Below the pieces are notes generated by a model. That model was given only the letters and a program-made list of their open reading frames with translations, was not told where the DNA came from and did not search any database. From Clostridium_AM sp900759715 (GTDB taxonomy: Bacteria; Bacillota; Clostridia; Clostridiales; Clostridiaceae), in NCBI GenBank assembly GCA_900759715.1, contig CAAEXF010000141.1, forward strand, positions 28,397 through 92,396: DNA of 64,000 nucleotides, written 5' to 3'. The position numbers were made by a program, and so were the translations under genes. This document shows, in pieces, positions 1-9,261 of the stretch. Position 1 is the stretch's first letter; each line of letters starts with the position of its first letter.

Positions 1-342
1 CTACAAGCTAAATCTAAAGGCACAGCGGAATCATCAAAAAATATCCGATTAAGAGTTGAAAAAGCTAGGAAGATACAAAAAAATAGGTTTAAAAATGAAA
101 AAATATATTGTAATTCACAAATGGACAGTAGACTTATAAGAAAATACTGCAAGATAAATAGCAAAACTAATAAAATTATAGAAAAAATTTACAATAGATA
201 TAACTTAAGTACTAGGGCATACAGTAGAATATTAAAAGTATCTAGAACTATTGCTGACTTAAATGGAAGAGAATGTATACAAGAAGGTGATATTATAGAA
301 GCACTTCAGTATAGAAGGTTTTTAAACGAAAAGATTATTTAA
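1..342 (+). CDS. comM: ComM/YifB-like Mg-chelatase-family ATPase, C-terminal end (partial)
   Basis: This is the last 113 codons of a gene entering from the left edge; the frame is open from base 1 to the TAA at 340-342. The visible part matches the C-terminal helical domain of the Mg-chelatase-like AAA+ proteins (YifB/ComM): it contains SAESSKNIRLRVEKARKIQ-like spacing around residues 9-26, then the helical block ending DIIEALQYR. In naturally transformable bacteria ComM is a branch-migration helicase acting during recombination; its role in clostridia is less clear. The dprA gene 2.2 kb downstream on the same strand is the usual neighbour, which supports the call. The ATPase core lies outside the window. 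Confidence 0.8.
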   Translation, partial: LQAKSKGTAESSKNIRLRVEKARKIQKNRFKNEKIYCNSQMDSRLIRKYCKINSKTNKIIEKIYNRYNLSTRAYSRILKVSRTIADLNGRECIQEGDIIEALQYRRFLNEKII

Positions 343-345
343 TAG

Positions 346-381
346 GAAATATAACTTTTAATAAGATAAAAGTTATATTTC
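346..381. terminator. Inverted-repeat terminator between convergent genes
   Basis: A perfect 15-bp inverted repeat (346-360 with 367-381, six-base loop) begins 4 nt after the comM stop. It is A/T-rich, so it can act on both strands between comM and the convergent gene ending at 425; a T-rich run follows at about 390-410. Confidence 0.6.
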
Positions 382-424
382 TATGAATATTTTGATAAGT
401 TTTTTTGAATATTAAAAGAATCTA

Positions 425-1243
425 CTATAGCTTTTTATATGTTTCTTTTAATAAAAGTGCATCTTTTTCAAGTATAGGACTCTCGCAGATTATACATCCT
501 TTTACATCAAAATCTTTCAAAGCTTTTAAACAATCAACAAAGTTAAAATCACTTTCAAGAAAAGGAAGGTGATTTCGCTCTCCTTTTATACTATAATTTA
601 TTCCAGACATATGCATGTGTAAATCTTTTAATGCTGATTCCCCTAATTCCTGCTGTATGTAATTTAAAATTTCAGCAAAATCATTATAGCTTTTTAAGCT
701 TCCATTATATCGTGCATGTATATGAGAAAAGTCTATGCACAATTTACAGCTAGGTACTTCTTTACAAATAGAAACTAGCTCTTCAAGACTTCCAAACTGA
801 GTTCCTTTTCCTGTAGTTTCTAATCTATAGTCAACTCCATTATAAGGTAGTTTAAGAAGATTTTCCTTTATAGTATTGTATGTTTCTTCTTTAGAGTCTT
901 TTAAATAATAACCAGCATGGAAAATTAGACTTTTCCCACCAACCTTTGAAATACCATCACTGCCTTTTAGTATTCTTTCCATAGATTGTGATTGCTTATC
1001 TTCTTCGTCAGCATTTAAATTAACATAATAAGAACCATGGGCTGAAAGATAGAAGTCATTTTCTAATTTTGCAGCTAATATCAAATCTTTATTTTTTTCA
1101 GTAACGTTAACTGAACGTACAAATGGAAGCTCCATTGCGTCAAGGCCTATAGATTTTAAATAACTAATAGCAGAACTATAATTAAATTTTTGTGAACCAT
1201 CTCCAATTGGAATACCAGATATTCCAAATAACAGCTTATCCAT
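425..1243 (-). CDS. Endonuclease IV-like TIM-barrel protein
   Basis: A 272-residue protein of the AP endonuclease family 2 / xylose-isomerase-like TIM-barrel superfamily. Metal-ligand-type residues appear in the order expected for endonuclease IV: SAHGSYY, IFHAGYY, a Glu in RLETTGKGTQ, CIDFSHIHARY, DLHMHMSG and a late Glu in CESP. Family members cut DNA at abasic sites in base-excision repair, but sugar isomerases share the fold, so the substrate is inferred. The reading frame is open to an ATG at 1261, but GGAGG lies 7 nt before the internal ATG at 1243 (MDKLLFGISG), which I take as the start. The gene is probably co-transcribed with the metallo-hydrolase immediately upstream (about 20-nt gap). 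Confidence 0.7.
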   Translation of the reverse strand: MDKLLFGISGIPIGDGSQKFNYSSAISYLKSIGLDAMELPFVRSVNVTEKNKDLILAAKLENDFYLSAHGSYYVNLNADEEDKQSQSMERILKGSDGISKVGGKSLIFHAGYYLKDSKEETYNTIKENLLKLPYNGVDYRLETTGKGTQFGSLEELVSICKEVPSCKLCIDFSHIHARYNGSLKSYNDFAEILNYIQQELGESALKDLHMHMSGINYSIKGERNHLPFLESDFNFVDCLKALKDFDVKGCIICESPILEKDALLLKETYKKL

Positions 1244-1263
1244 TGCAAATCCTCCTTTCAAAA

Positions 1264-2067
1264 CTAAAGATATAATGTTTCTAGATCATTTGGTATGATG
1301 ATGTTTCCATCAAAGAATTGCCTGCCTTCCTCAGAGTAAAGCTCTTTTCGTTTTGGCAAGTTTTTATCTTCAGTGTGAACTAAAATTATATTTTTTACAT
1401 TTAATTTTGAAGCATTTTCACAAGCATCCTTTACTGTAGAATGAAACTTTTCATAAGGTTTAAATAGTTCTTTCTGTGAGTATAAACAAAAAGCTTCGTG
1501 GATAAGATAATCTACACCACAGCTGTAGTTATACAATTTATCATTATAAGGTTCATCACCTAAAAAAGTAAGAGCTTTTCCATTAATTAAATTTGTAGTA
1601 AAGCCAAATTGAAGCTGTTTATTACTCTTAATATCAAAGAATTTTATATTCCAATCTATTATTCTTCTAGAACAATTATCCGAAATTGCTTCGAAAAATA
1701 TCCTATTATCGATATATTGAGTAAACTTTTTTTGAAGTAGCAAGTTACTTATTGTTCTAATTATACTGATCACTTCTTTATGGCAATAAATATATAAATT
1801 GCCTTCATAATTACCATTTAATATCTGTTGAGCAACAGCTCTGATTACCCATATTATTCCCGTGATGTGATCATTATGGCTGTGAGATATAAAAACATTA
1901 TGAATTTTATTAATGGGTATATCAGCCTTTTCTAAATTCGAAAGTATGGTGTTTCCGCCGCCTGTATCTACAAGAAAGTGTTCATCTCCATTAGACAGGG
2001 TAAAACATGTATTGTAACATTTAGTAACCATAGCAGAGCCAGTACCTAGTATAACTATTTTTTCCAC
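1264..2067 (-). CDS. Metallo-beta-lactamase-fold hydrolase (RNase Z-like)
   Basis: About 267 residues of the MBL fold. The signature HxHxDH is present as SHSHNDH near residue 63 after a FLVDTGGG strand, and later strands carry FLGDEP, a DYLIHEAF block and an ILVHTED His. This layout resembles RNase Z/ElaC-type phosphodiesterases rather than beta-lactamases; substrate unknown. An ATG at 2085 has no ribosome-binding site, whereas GGGAG lies 8 nt before a GTG at 2067, so the GTG is the better start. It is the first gene of a two-gene reverse-strand unit with the endonuclease-IV-like gene. Confidence 0.65.
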   Translation of the reverse strand: MEKIVILGTGSAMVTKCYNTCFTLSNGDEHFLVDTGGGNTILSNLEKADIPINKIHNVFISHSHNDHITGIIWVIRAVAQQILNGNYEGNLYIYCHKEVISIIRTISNLLLQKKFTQYIDNRIFFEAISDNCSRRIIDWNIKFFDIKSNKQLQFGFTTNLINGKALTFLGDEPYNDKLYNYSCGVDYLIHEAFCLYSQKELFKPYEKFHSTVKDACENASKLNVKNIILVHTEDKNLPKRKELYSEEGRQFFDGNIIIPNDLETLYL

Positions 2068-2202
2068 AATCAAATCTCCCTTCATGTAGTAAATATTGCA
2101 AATCTATAAGTTGATTCTAATAAACAAATAATAATATAACATAGAAATAAATATAAAACTACAATATTTGTTTTTGTATATTTAGGCATAATCAAATAAA
2201 TA

Positions 2203-2325
2203 ATAGACCAGTATTCTCGCCTATTTGCCACGAATACTTCGTCGGCAAAATCCAGGCATAGCCCCACTATGACTGGATTTTACCTCCTTGTTTCGTGACA
2301 AATATGCTTCGAATCTTTGGTCTCT
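2203..2325. repeat. Branched palindromic intergenic element
   Basis: Non-coding element bounded by an inverted repeat (AGACCA 2205-2210 with TGGTCT 2318-2323, plus nearby TTCTCG/CGAATC similarity). It encloses two further hairpins: TTTGCC 2224-2229 with GGCAAA 2244-2249, and AAATCCAG-g-CATAG around 2248-2261 with CTATG-a-CTGGATTT ending 2280. It could fold as a multi-arm structure. It looks like a repeat or a structured RNA; a short ORF across it (2082-2267, reverse) has no protein character. Confidence 0.45.
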
Positions 2326-2394
2326 TATTTCTTTTCATATGCCTTAATCTATAAAATAAATTGAATAAAAGTAGGAAATTCTGACAAGAATTTT

Positions 2395-2540
2395 AAGCAT
2401 CTGAAAGATAACAAATCAAAAGTTATAGCATACTTTGCGACTGAGAAGTAAATAGAGTTTGCTGATAGTTTACTATCAGTGGTTTTATTGATGCAGTAGG
2501 TCGTAAATTTGGCATACTGACTTATTGTTTCTAAATATGT
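2395..2540 (-). repeat. MITE-like inverted-repeat element, copy 1 (degenerate)
   Basis: About 146 bp starting AAGCATCTGAAAGATAAC and ending with CATACTGACTTATTG near 2531. These ends correspond, in reverse orientation, to the ends of the elements at 13513-13582 and 31418-31575. The interior, read on the reverse strand, also resembles the 31.4 kb copy (two ends enclosing a central ACTGATAG-type hairpin). It ends about 20 bp before the dprA ribosome-binding site, so it may sit in or next to the dprA promoter. Confidence 0.55.
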
Positions 2541-2571
2541 ATGATATAACATATTCAAGAAAGGAGAAAAA

Positions 2572-3660
<1,089 letters not shown>

Positions 3661-3887
3661 TTAACTTAAAATGTAGATTAAAGCTTAAATTTAGTTATAT
3701 TACTTTTGCTCAGCAAATGTATCTAAAAGCTTAGTAAAGATTATATCATATATGGATAAGACGTAAACGTTAGTATTATGGCCTATGGTATAAAATAAGG
3801 TATATTTGTTTAAATAAAGAATAGTATTTAGTAAATATAAAGAAAATATATAATAGTGCAACTAGTTCAAAATAAGGGGGTGCAAAC

Positions 3888-3917
3888 ACTTCGGTAAATC
3901 TTATTATTTACCGGAGT
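3888..3917 (+). promoter_or_regulatory. Hairpin masking the topA Shine-Dalgarno sequence
   Basis: Bases 3888-3899 (acttcggtaaat) pair with 3906-3917 (atttaccggagt): 12 bp including one G-U, with a six-base loop. The 3' arm contains the only plausible topA ribosome-binding site (CCGGAG, 3911-3916, 6 nt before the ATG). No U-tract follows, so it is unlikely to be a terminator. I infer translational control of topA, possibly sensitive to temperature, supercoiling-coupled transcription speed or a factor. Confidence 0.55.
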
Positions 3918-3922
3918 ACAAA

Positions 3923-6061
3923 ATGGGACAAAAATTAGTTATAGTTGAATCACCAGCAAAGGCAAAAACCATAGGAAAATATTTAGGTAAGAATTACGTA
4001 GTAGAAGCATCTATGGGACATGTAAGAGACCTTCCTAAAAGTCAATTAGGAGTTGATATAGATAATGAATACAATCCTAAATATATAACTATAAGAGGTA
4101 AGGGAGAATTATTAGATAAATTAAAAAAAGAAGCTAAGAAAAGTGAAAAAGTATACTTGGCAACGGACCCTGATAGGGAAGGAGAAGCAATTTCATGGCA
4201 TTTAGCACATATACTTAAGCTAAAGGAAGAAGAAAAATGCAGAATAGAATTTCATGAAATTACCAAAAATGCAGTAAAAAGTGCTATAAAAGAGCCAAGA
4301 GAAATAAACGTTAATTTGGTAAATGCTCAACAAGCTAGAAGAGTTTTAGATAGACTAGTTGGTTACAAAATTAGTCCTATACTTTGGAGAAAAGTAAAAT
4401 GGGGGCTAAGTGCAGGAAGAGTTCAATCCGTTGCATTAAGAATGATATGTGATAGGGAAAAAGAAATATTAGACTTTATTCCTAAAGAGTATTGGACAGT
4501 TGAATGTGCACTTCATAAGGGAGATTCTAAAAAAACTTTTAATGTCAGACTTACTACATTAGGTAAGAAAAAAATTGAAATTAGCAATAAAGAAGAAGTA
4601 GATAAAATAATAAAAGAACTAGAAAATGGGGAATTTATAGTAAAGAGTATTAAAAGGACTTCTAAAAATAAAAATCCTTTACCACCGTTTACTACAAGTA
4701 CTCTACAACAAGATGCTTATAAGAAAATGAATTTTGCAACAAAACGAACTATGTCAATTGCACAACAATTGTATGAAGGTATAGATATAAAAGGTTTTGG
4801 AACAGTGGGTCTTATCACATATATGAGAACGGATTCCGTAAGAATATCCACAGAAGCGCAAGAATCTTGCAAAAACTTTATAATAAATCAGTATGGAGAT
4901 GGATATGCTCCTAAAGAAGCAAGAAACTATAAAGGCAAAAAAAATGCTCAAGATGCTCATGAGGCTATAAGACCAACTCATGTGGAGATTACTCCTGAAA
5001 TTGCCAAAGCGAGCTTAAAGGATGAACAGTATAAATTATATTCTTTAATTTGGAATAGATTTGTTGCAAGCCAAATGTCTTCATGCATAATGGATGTTAC
5101 ATCAATAAACATAGCTAATGGAGTTTATGGTCTTAAGGCTAGTGGATCTATAGTTAAATTTGATGGCTTTATGAAGGTGTATGAATACTCAACTGATGAG
5201 GAAAAAGAGGATATCAATTTACCTGAGCTAAGCGAAGATGAAAAGCTTATAAAAAAATCTATAGATGGAAAACAACATTTTACTCAACCACCTGCTAGGT
5301 TTTCGGAAGCAAGTCTTGTTAAGACATTGGAGGAAAATGGCATAGGAAGACCAAGTACTTATGCTCCTATTATATCTACATTATTAGAAAGAAAGTATAT
5401 TGAAAGAGAAAAGAAAACTTTAAAGCCAACAGAACTTGGAGATATAGTAAATAACATAGTCAGTGAGTATTTTAAACAGATAGTTGATCTTGAGTTTACA
5501 GCTGAAATGGAAGGGAAATTAGATAATGTAGAAGACGGAAATGCAAATTGGAATGAAGTTGTAGGGCAATTTTTCACACCTTTAAAAGATGCCATAGAGA
5601 TAGCGGAAAGAGAAGTAGCTAAGATAACGATAGAAGATAAGGTTACAGATATAGAGTGTGAGAAGTGTGGAAGAAATATGGTTATTAAACACGGAAGGTT
5701 TGGTGACTTTCTTGCATGTCCAGGTTATCCTGACTGTAAAAATACAAAGCCATTAGTAGAAGAATTAGAAGTTAAATGTCCAAAGTGTGCTGGAAATGTA
5801 TTAGTAAAAAAGAGTAAAAAAGGAAGAAAGTTTTATGGATGTAGTAATTATCCAGATTGTGACTTTGTAAGTTGGTTTGAACCAGCAGCAGAAAAGTGTT
5901 CAGTTTGCGGTAGTATGATGGTAAAAAAATATAGCAAGTCTAAAGGAAATTACTTGGAATGCACAAATGCTGAGTGCAAGAATGTGGAATACAAAGTAGA
6001 GGGAGAAAATATAAAAAATTCTGTAAATGACATTGAAAATGTTAACAATAATAAAGTATAA
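3923..6061 (+). CDS. topA: DNA topoisomerase I
   Basis: 712-residue type IA topoisomerase that relaxes negative supercoils. The N-terminal TOPRIM domain (KLVIVESPAKAKTIGKYL; DPDREGEAISWHL near residue 86-98) is followed by SAGRVQSVALR and the active-site segment TYMRTDS, with the catalytic Tyr at residue 300. The C-terminal part has three Cys4 zinc ribbons: one from about residue 574 beginning CEKCGRNM, one beginning CPKCAGNV, and one beginning CSVCGSMM. Length and domain order are typical. The start ATG is fixed by CCGGAG, which lies inside the hairpin at 3888-3917. The gene stands between dprA and codY as in most clostridia. Confidence 0.97.
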   Translation: MGQKLVIVESPAKAKTIGKYLGKNYVVEASMGHVRDLPKSQLGVDIDNEYNPKYITIRGKGELLDKLKKEAKKSEKVYLATDPDREGEAISWHLAHILKLKEEEKCRIEFHEITKNAVKSAIKEPREINVNLVNAQQARRVLDRLVGYKISPILWRKVKWGLSAGRVQSVALRMICDREKEILDFIPKEYWTVECALHKGDSKKTFNVRLTTLGKKKIEISNKEEVDKIIKELENGEFIVKSIKRTSKNKNPLPPFTTSTLQQDAYKKMNFATKRTMSIAQQLYEGIDIKGFGTVGLITYMRTDSVRISTEAQESCKNFIINQYGDGYAPKEARNYKGKKNAQDAHEAIRPTHVEITPEIAKASLKDEQYKLYSLIWNRFVASQMSSCIMDVTSINIANGVYGLKASGSIVKFDGFMKVYEYSTDEEKEDINLPELSEDEKLIKKSIDGKQHFTQPPARFSEASLVKTLEENGIGRPSTYAPIISTLLERKYIEREKKTLKPTELGDIVNNIVSEYFKQIVDLEFTAEMEGKLDNVEDGNANWNEVVGQFFTPLKDAIEIAEREVAKITIEDKVTDIECEKCGRNMVIKHGRFGDFLACPGYPDCKNTKPLVEELEVKCPKCAGNVLVKKSKKGRKFYGCSNYPDCDFVSWFEPAAEKCSVCGSMMVKKYSKSKGNYLECTNAECKNVEYKVEGENIKNSVNDIENVNNNKV

Positions 6062-6316
6062 AGGAAATATATCAAAAAATACTAATAAATATGTCGAATA
6101 TTACAAAATTACTGTTGAAATGTACTTGCTGTTATGTTATTATAATTAAAGAGTAAGAAATAATTCTAAATATTTCAAAAAGTCTAAATTGTTGGTACAA
6201 TAATCTTGTTTGTTTTTGACAATAATAATTAAAAAGGAATGTGTGAACTTTATAATACCATTTGATTTGTAAATTTGAGTTGTTTATATAAAAGATAATG
6301 TTAAGGAGGAGTGCAA

Positions 6317-7093
6317 ATGTCATCGTTATTAAATAAAACAAGAATGTTAAATAAGATACTGCAGAAGACAGGAACTGAACCAGTAGTTTTTGATGATATA
6401 TGTAAATTATTAAGTGAGGTACTAAACTGCAATGTTTATATAATAAGCAGAAGAGGAAAGATATTAGGTTTTAATCTCTCTTCAGGATTTGAATGTGACA
6501 TAGTTAAAGATAAAGTTTTAAATGAGATGAGATTCCCAGAGAATTATAACAATAAACTATTAAATGTTCATGAAACTCTTTCAAATTTAGAAAATCAAGG
6601 TGATTGTGTATTCGATGAAGATAAATCATGTGGTATAGAGAATAAGTTAACTACAATTGTTCCGATTATTGGTAACAGAGAAAGATTAGGAACTTTATTA
6701 ATTGCTAGATTCGATGAACCCTTTACGGATGAAGATTTAGTATTATCAGAATATAGTGCTACGATTATTGGACTTGAGATATTAAGAGCTAAGCATGATG
6801 AAATAGAGGAAGATGCTAGAAAAAAAGCTGTTGTACAACTTGCAATAGGTACTCTTTCTTATTCGGAATTAGAAGCTGTAGAACATATATTTAATGAATT
6901 AGATGGAACCGAGGGATTACTTGTAGCATCTAAAATAGCGGATAAAGTTGGTATTACAAGATCAGTAATTGTAAATGCGCTAAGAAAATTTGAAAGTGCT
7001 GGAGTTATCGAATCAAGATCATTAGGTATGAAAGGTACTCATATAAGAATACTTAATGAAAAGTTACTTGATGAATTAAAGAAAATAAAGTAG
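6317..7093 (+). CDS. codY: GTP- and branched-chain-amino-acid-responsive repressor CodY
   Basis: 258 residues, essentially the length of Bacillus subtilis CodY. CodY represses metabolic, competence and sporulation genes while GTP and branched-chain amino acids are plentiful. The N-terminal GAF-type ligand domain (about 1-155) is followed by a linker helix and a C-terminal winged HTH (ASKIADKVGITRSVIVNALR, then FESAGVIESRSLGMKGTHIRI), which is nearly invariant in the family. The ATG at 6317 is chosen over a GTG at 6311 because AGGAGGA ends at 6310, the right distance for the ATG. A -10-like TATAAT lies at 6251-6256. A terminator follows directly, so the gene is monocistronic. Confidence 0.97.
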   Translation: MSSLLNKTRMLNKILQKTGTEPVVFDDICKLLSEVLNCNVYIISRRGKILGFNLSSGFECDIVKDKVLNEMRFPENYNNKLLNVHETLSNLENQGDCVFDEDKSCGIENKLTTIVPIIGNRERLGTLLIARFDEPFTDEDLVLSEYSATIIGLEILRAKHDEIEEDARKKAVVQLAIGTLSYSELEAVEHIFNELDGTEGLLVASKIADKVGITRSVIVNALRKFESAGVIESRSLGMKGTHIRILNEKLLDELKKIK

Positions 7094-7097
7094 TGTA

Positions 7098-7130
7098 AAT
7101 GGAGAATTATCTAAATTCTCCATTTTTATT
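7098..7130 (+). terminator. codY rho-independent terminator
   Basis: AATGGAGAAT (7098-7107) pairs with ATTCTCCATT (7115-7124), followed by a TTTTATTT tract. Confidence 0.85.
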
Positions 7131-7344
7131 TAAAGTTATGAAAGTGAAACTTGAATTATATAAGACTATTATACTAAGTAGCTATCAGATAAAGATGTAA
7201 TTTAAATAGAACTTTAATAGTAAATTATTTTTGTTCATAGTATAAATTTGTAAAATTTAGATGATAATAATCATTAGAGTTTAATATCGTAAATTTTATA
7301 CATGAAATATTTTTAAATTTATTTATATAAATTAAAAATTGTTG

Positions 7345-7373
7345 TTGAATAGCATTAATTCATATGATATACT
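7345..7373 (+). promoter_or_regulatory. Probable vegetative promoter for rpsB-tsf
   Basis: TTGAAT (7345-7350), a 17-bp spacer and TATACT (7368-7373) give a good sigma-A-type promoter. It predicts a start near 7380 and an untranslated leader of about 100 nt containing the structure at 7396-7453. The rest of the 7131-7344 gap is plain AT-rich sequence in which I see nothing. Confidence 0.6.
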
Positions 7374-7395
7374 ACAAAAGGTAGAAAAATACACA

Positions 7396-7453
7396 CACTG
7401 CCCAATTTATAAAATGGTGCCGAATAAGGTATTTTATAGATATGACGGTAGTG
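7396..7453 (+). promoter_or_regulatory. Structured rpsB 5' leader (candidate S2 autoregulatory RNA)
   Basis: CACTGCC (7396-7402) pairs with GGTAGTG (7447-7453), enclosing an inner hairpin: TATAAAAT (7408-7415) with ATTTTATA (7431-7438), plus GCC/GGT closing an AATAA-type loop and a three-base GGT bulge on the 5' side. GGAGGG and AGGAGGG follow before the ATG. Ribosomal protein genes are often regulated by such leaders; that this one binds S2 is inference. Confidence 0.45.
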
Positions 7454-7481
7454 GAGGGAAAACCTAGGAGGGAAAAATATT

Positions 7482-8183
7482 ATGTCAGTTATTTCAATGA
7501 AACAATTATTAGAAGCAGGTGTTCATTTCGGACATCAAACAAGAAGATGGAATCCTAAAATGGCTCCTTATATCTTCACAGAAAGAAACGGAATCTACAT
7601 AATCGATTTGCAAAAAACTGTTAAAAAAGTTGAAGACGCTTATAATTTTGTAAGATCAGTTTCAGAAGAAGGAAAAGATGTACTTTTCGTAGGAACTAAG
7701 AAACAAGCTCAAGAAGCTATTGGAGAAGAATCAGTAAGATCAGGAATGCACTTCGTTAACAATAGATGGTTAGGTGGAATGCTAACAAACTTTACAACAA
7801 TCAAAGCAAGAATAAAAAAATTAGAAGAATTAGAAGCTATGGAAGCAGATGGAACTTTTGAAGTTCTTCCAAAGAAAGAAGTTATAAAGCTTAAGAATGA
7901 AAAAGAAAAATTAGAAAAGAACTTAGGCGGAATTAAAGAAATGGACTCAAACAACATTGGAGCATTATTTGTTGTTGACCCAAGAAAAGAAAAAAATGCT
8001 ATATCAGAAGCTAAAATTCTTGGAATTCCAGTAGTAGCTATAGTTGACACTAACTGTGACCCAGATGAAGTTGATTACGTTATACCTGGAAATGATGATG
8101 CAATAAGAGCTGTAAAATTAATAACAGCTAAAATTGCTGATGCTATAATTGAAGGAAGACAAGGCGAACAATTAGCTGAATAA
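7482..8183 (+). CDS. rpsB: 30S ribosomal protein S2
   Basis: 233 residues. Begins MSVISMKQLLEAGVHFGHQTRRWNPKM, the hallmark of bacterial S2, and has the NRWLGGMLTNF and PVVAIVDTNCDPD blocks that follow in the family. S2 sits on the small-subunit head/body junction and joins late in assembly. The start is set by AGGAGGG 8 nt upstream. tsf follows 70 bp later behind a hairpin, the usual rpsB-tsf operon. Confidence 0.98.
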   Translation: MSVISMKQLLEAGVHFGHQTRRWNPKMAPYIFTERNGIYIIDLQKTVKKVEDAYNFVRSVSEEGKDVLFVGTKKQAQEAIGEESVRSGMHFVNNRWLGGMLTNFTTIKARIKKLEELEAMEADGTFEVLPKKEVIKLKNEKEKLEKNLGGIKEMDSNNIGALFVVDPRKEKNAISEAKILGIPVVAIVDTNCDPDEVDYVIPGNDDAIRAVKLITAKIADAIIEGRQGEQLAE

Positions 8184-8190
8184 TTTAATT

Positions 8191-8226
8191 AGGGTAGATG
8201 AAGATATTTCTTCATTTACCTTTTAA
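8191..8226 (+). terminator. rpsB-tsf intergenic attenuator hairpin
   Basis: About 13 bp of pairing (8191-8203 with 8210-8222, one G-U inside) followed by TTTT then AAATT. The U-tract is short, so it is more likely a partial terminator that sets the S2:EF-Ts ratio than a full stop, since tsf has no clear promoter of its own. Confidence 0.55.
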
Positions 8227-8253
8227 ATTAAGTTTAAATAGGAGGAATTTACT

Positions 8254-9174
8254 ATGATTACTGCACAGATGGTAAAAGAATTAAGAGAAAGAACTGGAGC
8301 AGGCATGATGGACTGCAAAAAGGCTTTAAATGAAGTTAATGGAGATACAGAAAAGGCCATAGAATTATTAAGAGAAAAAGGTTTAGCAGCTGCAGCTAAA
8401 AAAGCTGGAAGAGTAGCAGCAGAAGGATTAGTTAAAACATATATTTCTGAAAATGGAAAGGTTGCTTCAATAGTAGAAGTTAACTGTGAAACAGACTTCG
8501 TTTCAGCTAATGAAGCTTTTGTTGAATTAGCTGATAATGCTGCAAAACAAGCAGCGAATTCAAACGCTAAAACTGTAGAAGAATTAGTTGAAGAAAAATA
8601 CATAACAGATGAAAATATAACAGTTAAGGATGCTGTAACTGCATTAATTGCAAAGCTTGGCGAAAACATGGCTGTTAGAAGATTTGAAAAATTAGTTGTT
8701 GAAAATGGAACAATTGAAAGCTATATTCACGGCGGCGGAAGAATTGGCGTTCTTGTTAAAGTTGAATGTGAAAAAGAAAGCCCAGTTTTAAAAGAGGTTG
8801 CTAAAGATGTAGCTATGCAAGTTGCTGCAACAAATCCTTTATTCTTAAACAGAGATGCTGTAGATAACGAATCACTTGAAAAAGAAAAAGAAATCTACAG
8901 AGTTCAAGCTTTAAATGAAGGAAAGCCTGAAAAGATAGTTGACAAAATGGTTGTAGGAAGAGTTCAAAAATACTATAAAGAAAACTGTTTAGTTGAACAG
9001 GTTTGGGTAAGAAACCCAGATCTAACTATCGAGAAATACCTTCAGGAAAAATCAAAAGAAGTTGGAGCACCAATAACTGTAACTGCTTATGCAAGATTTG
9101 AAAAAGGCGAAGGAATCGAAAAGAAAGAAGAAAACTTTGCTGAAGAAGTTCAAAAGCAGATGCAAGGTAAATAG
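8254..9174 (+). CDS. tsf: Translation elongation factor Ts
   Basis: 306 residues, the longer EF-Ts type. EF-Ts exchanges GDP for GTP on EF-Tu. The N-terminal UBA-like domain (MITAQMVKELRERTGAGMMDCKKAL) and the core TDFVSANEAF motif that contacts EF-Tu are present. AGGAGG lies 8 nt before the ATG. The gene is transcribed with rpsB through the hairpin at 8191-8226 and ends at a strong terminator. Confidence 0.98.
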   Translation: MITAQMVKELRERTGAGMMDCKKALNEVNGDTEKAIELLREKGLAAAAKKAGRVAAEGLVKTYISENGKVASIVEVNCETDFVSANEAFVELADNAAKQAANSNAKTVEELVEEKYITDENITVKDAVTALIAKLGENMAVRRFEKLVVENGTIESYIHGGGRIGVLVKVECEKESPVLKEVAKDVAMQVAATNPLFLNRDAVDNESLEKEKEIYRVQALNEGKPEKIVDKMVVGRVQKYYKENCLVEQVWVRNPDLTIEKYLQEKSKEVGAPITVTAYARFEKGEGIEKKEENFAEEVQKQMQGK

Positions 9175-9180
9175 TAACTG

Positions 9181-9211
9181 AAAAGAGGACACTTCGTGTT
9201 CTCTTTTTTTA
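9181..9211 (+). terminator. tsf rho-independent terminator
   Basis: AAAAGAGGACAC and GTGTTCTCTTTT flank a TTC loop, followed by a run of T. It ends the rpsB-tsf unit. Confidence 0.9.
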
Positions 9212-9261
9212 AGGTATAAACCTTAAAGTATGTAATTTATGACAATTTGGAGGTATAATAT

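Noticed and set aside
3880..3897. Five-codon leader ORF (GTG CAA ACA CTT CGG TAA) before topA
   Set aside because: No ribosome-binding site and no repeated codons; chance ORF across the hairpin.
6216..6256. TTGACA (6216) plus TATAAT (6251) as the codY promoter
   Set aside because: The 29-bp spacing is too long; only the TATAAT is kept as a possible -10.
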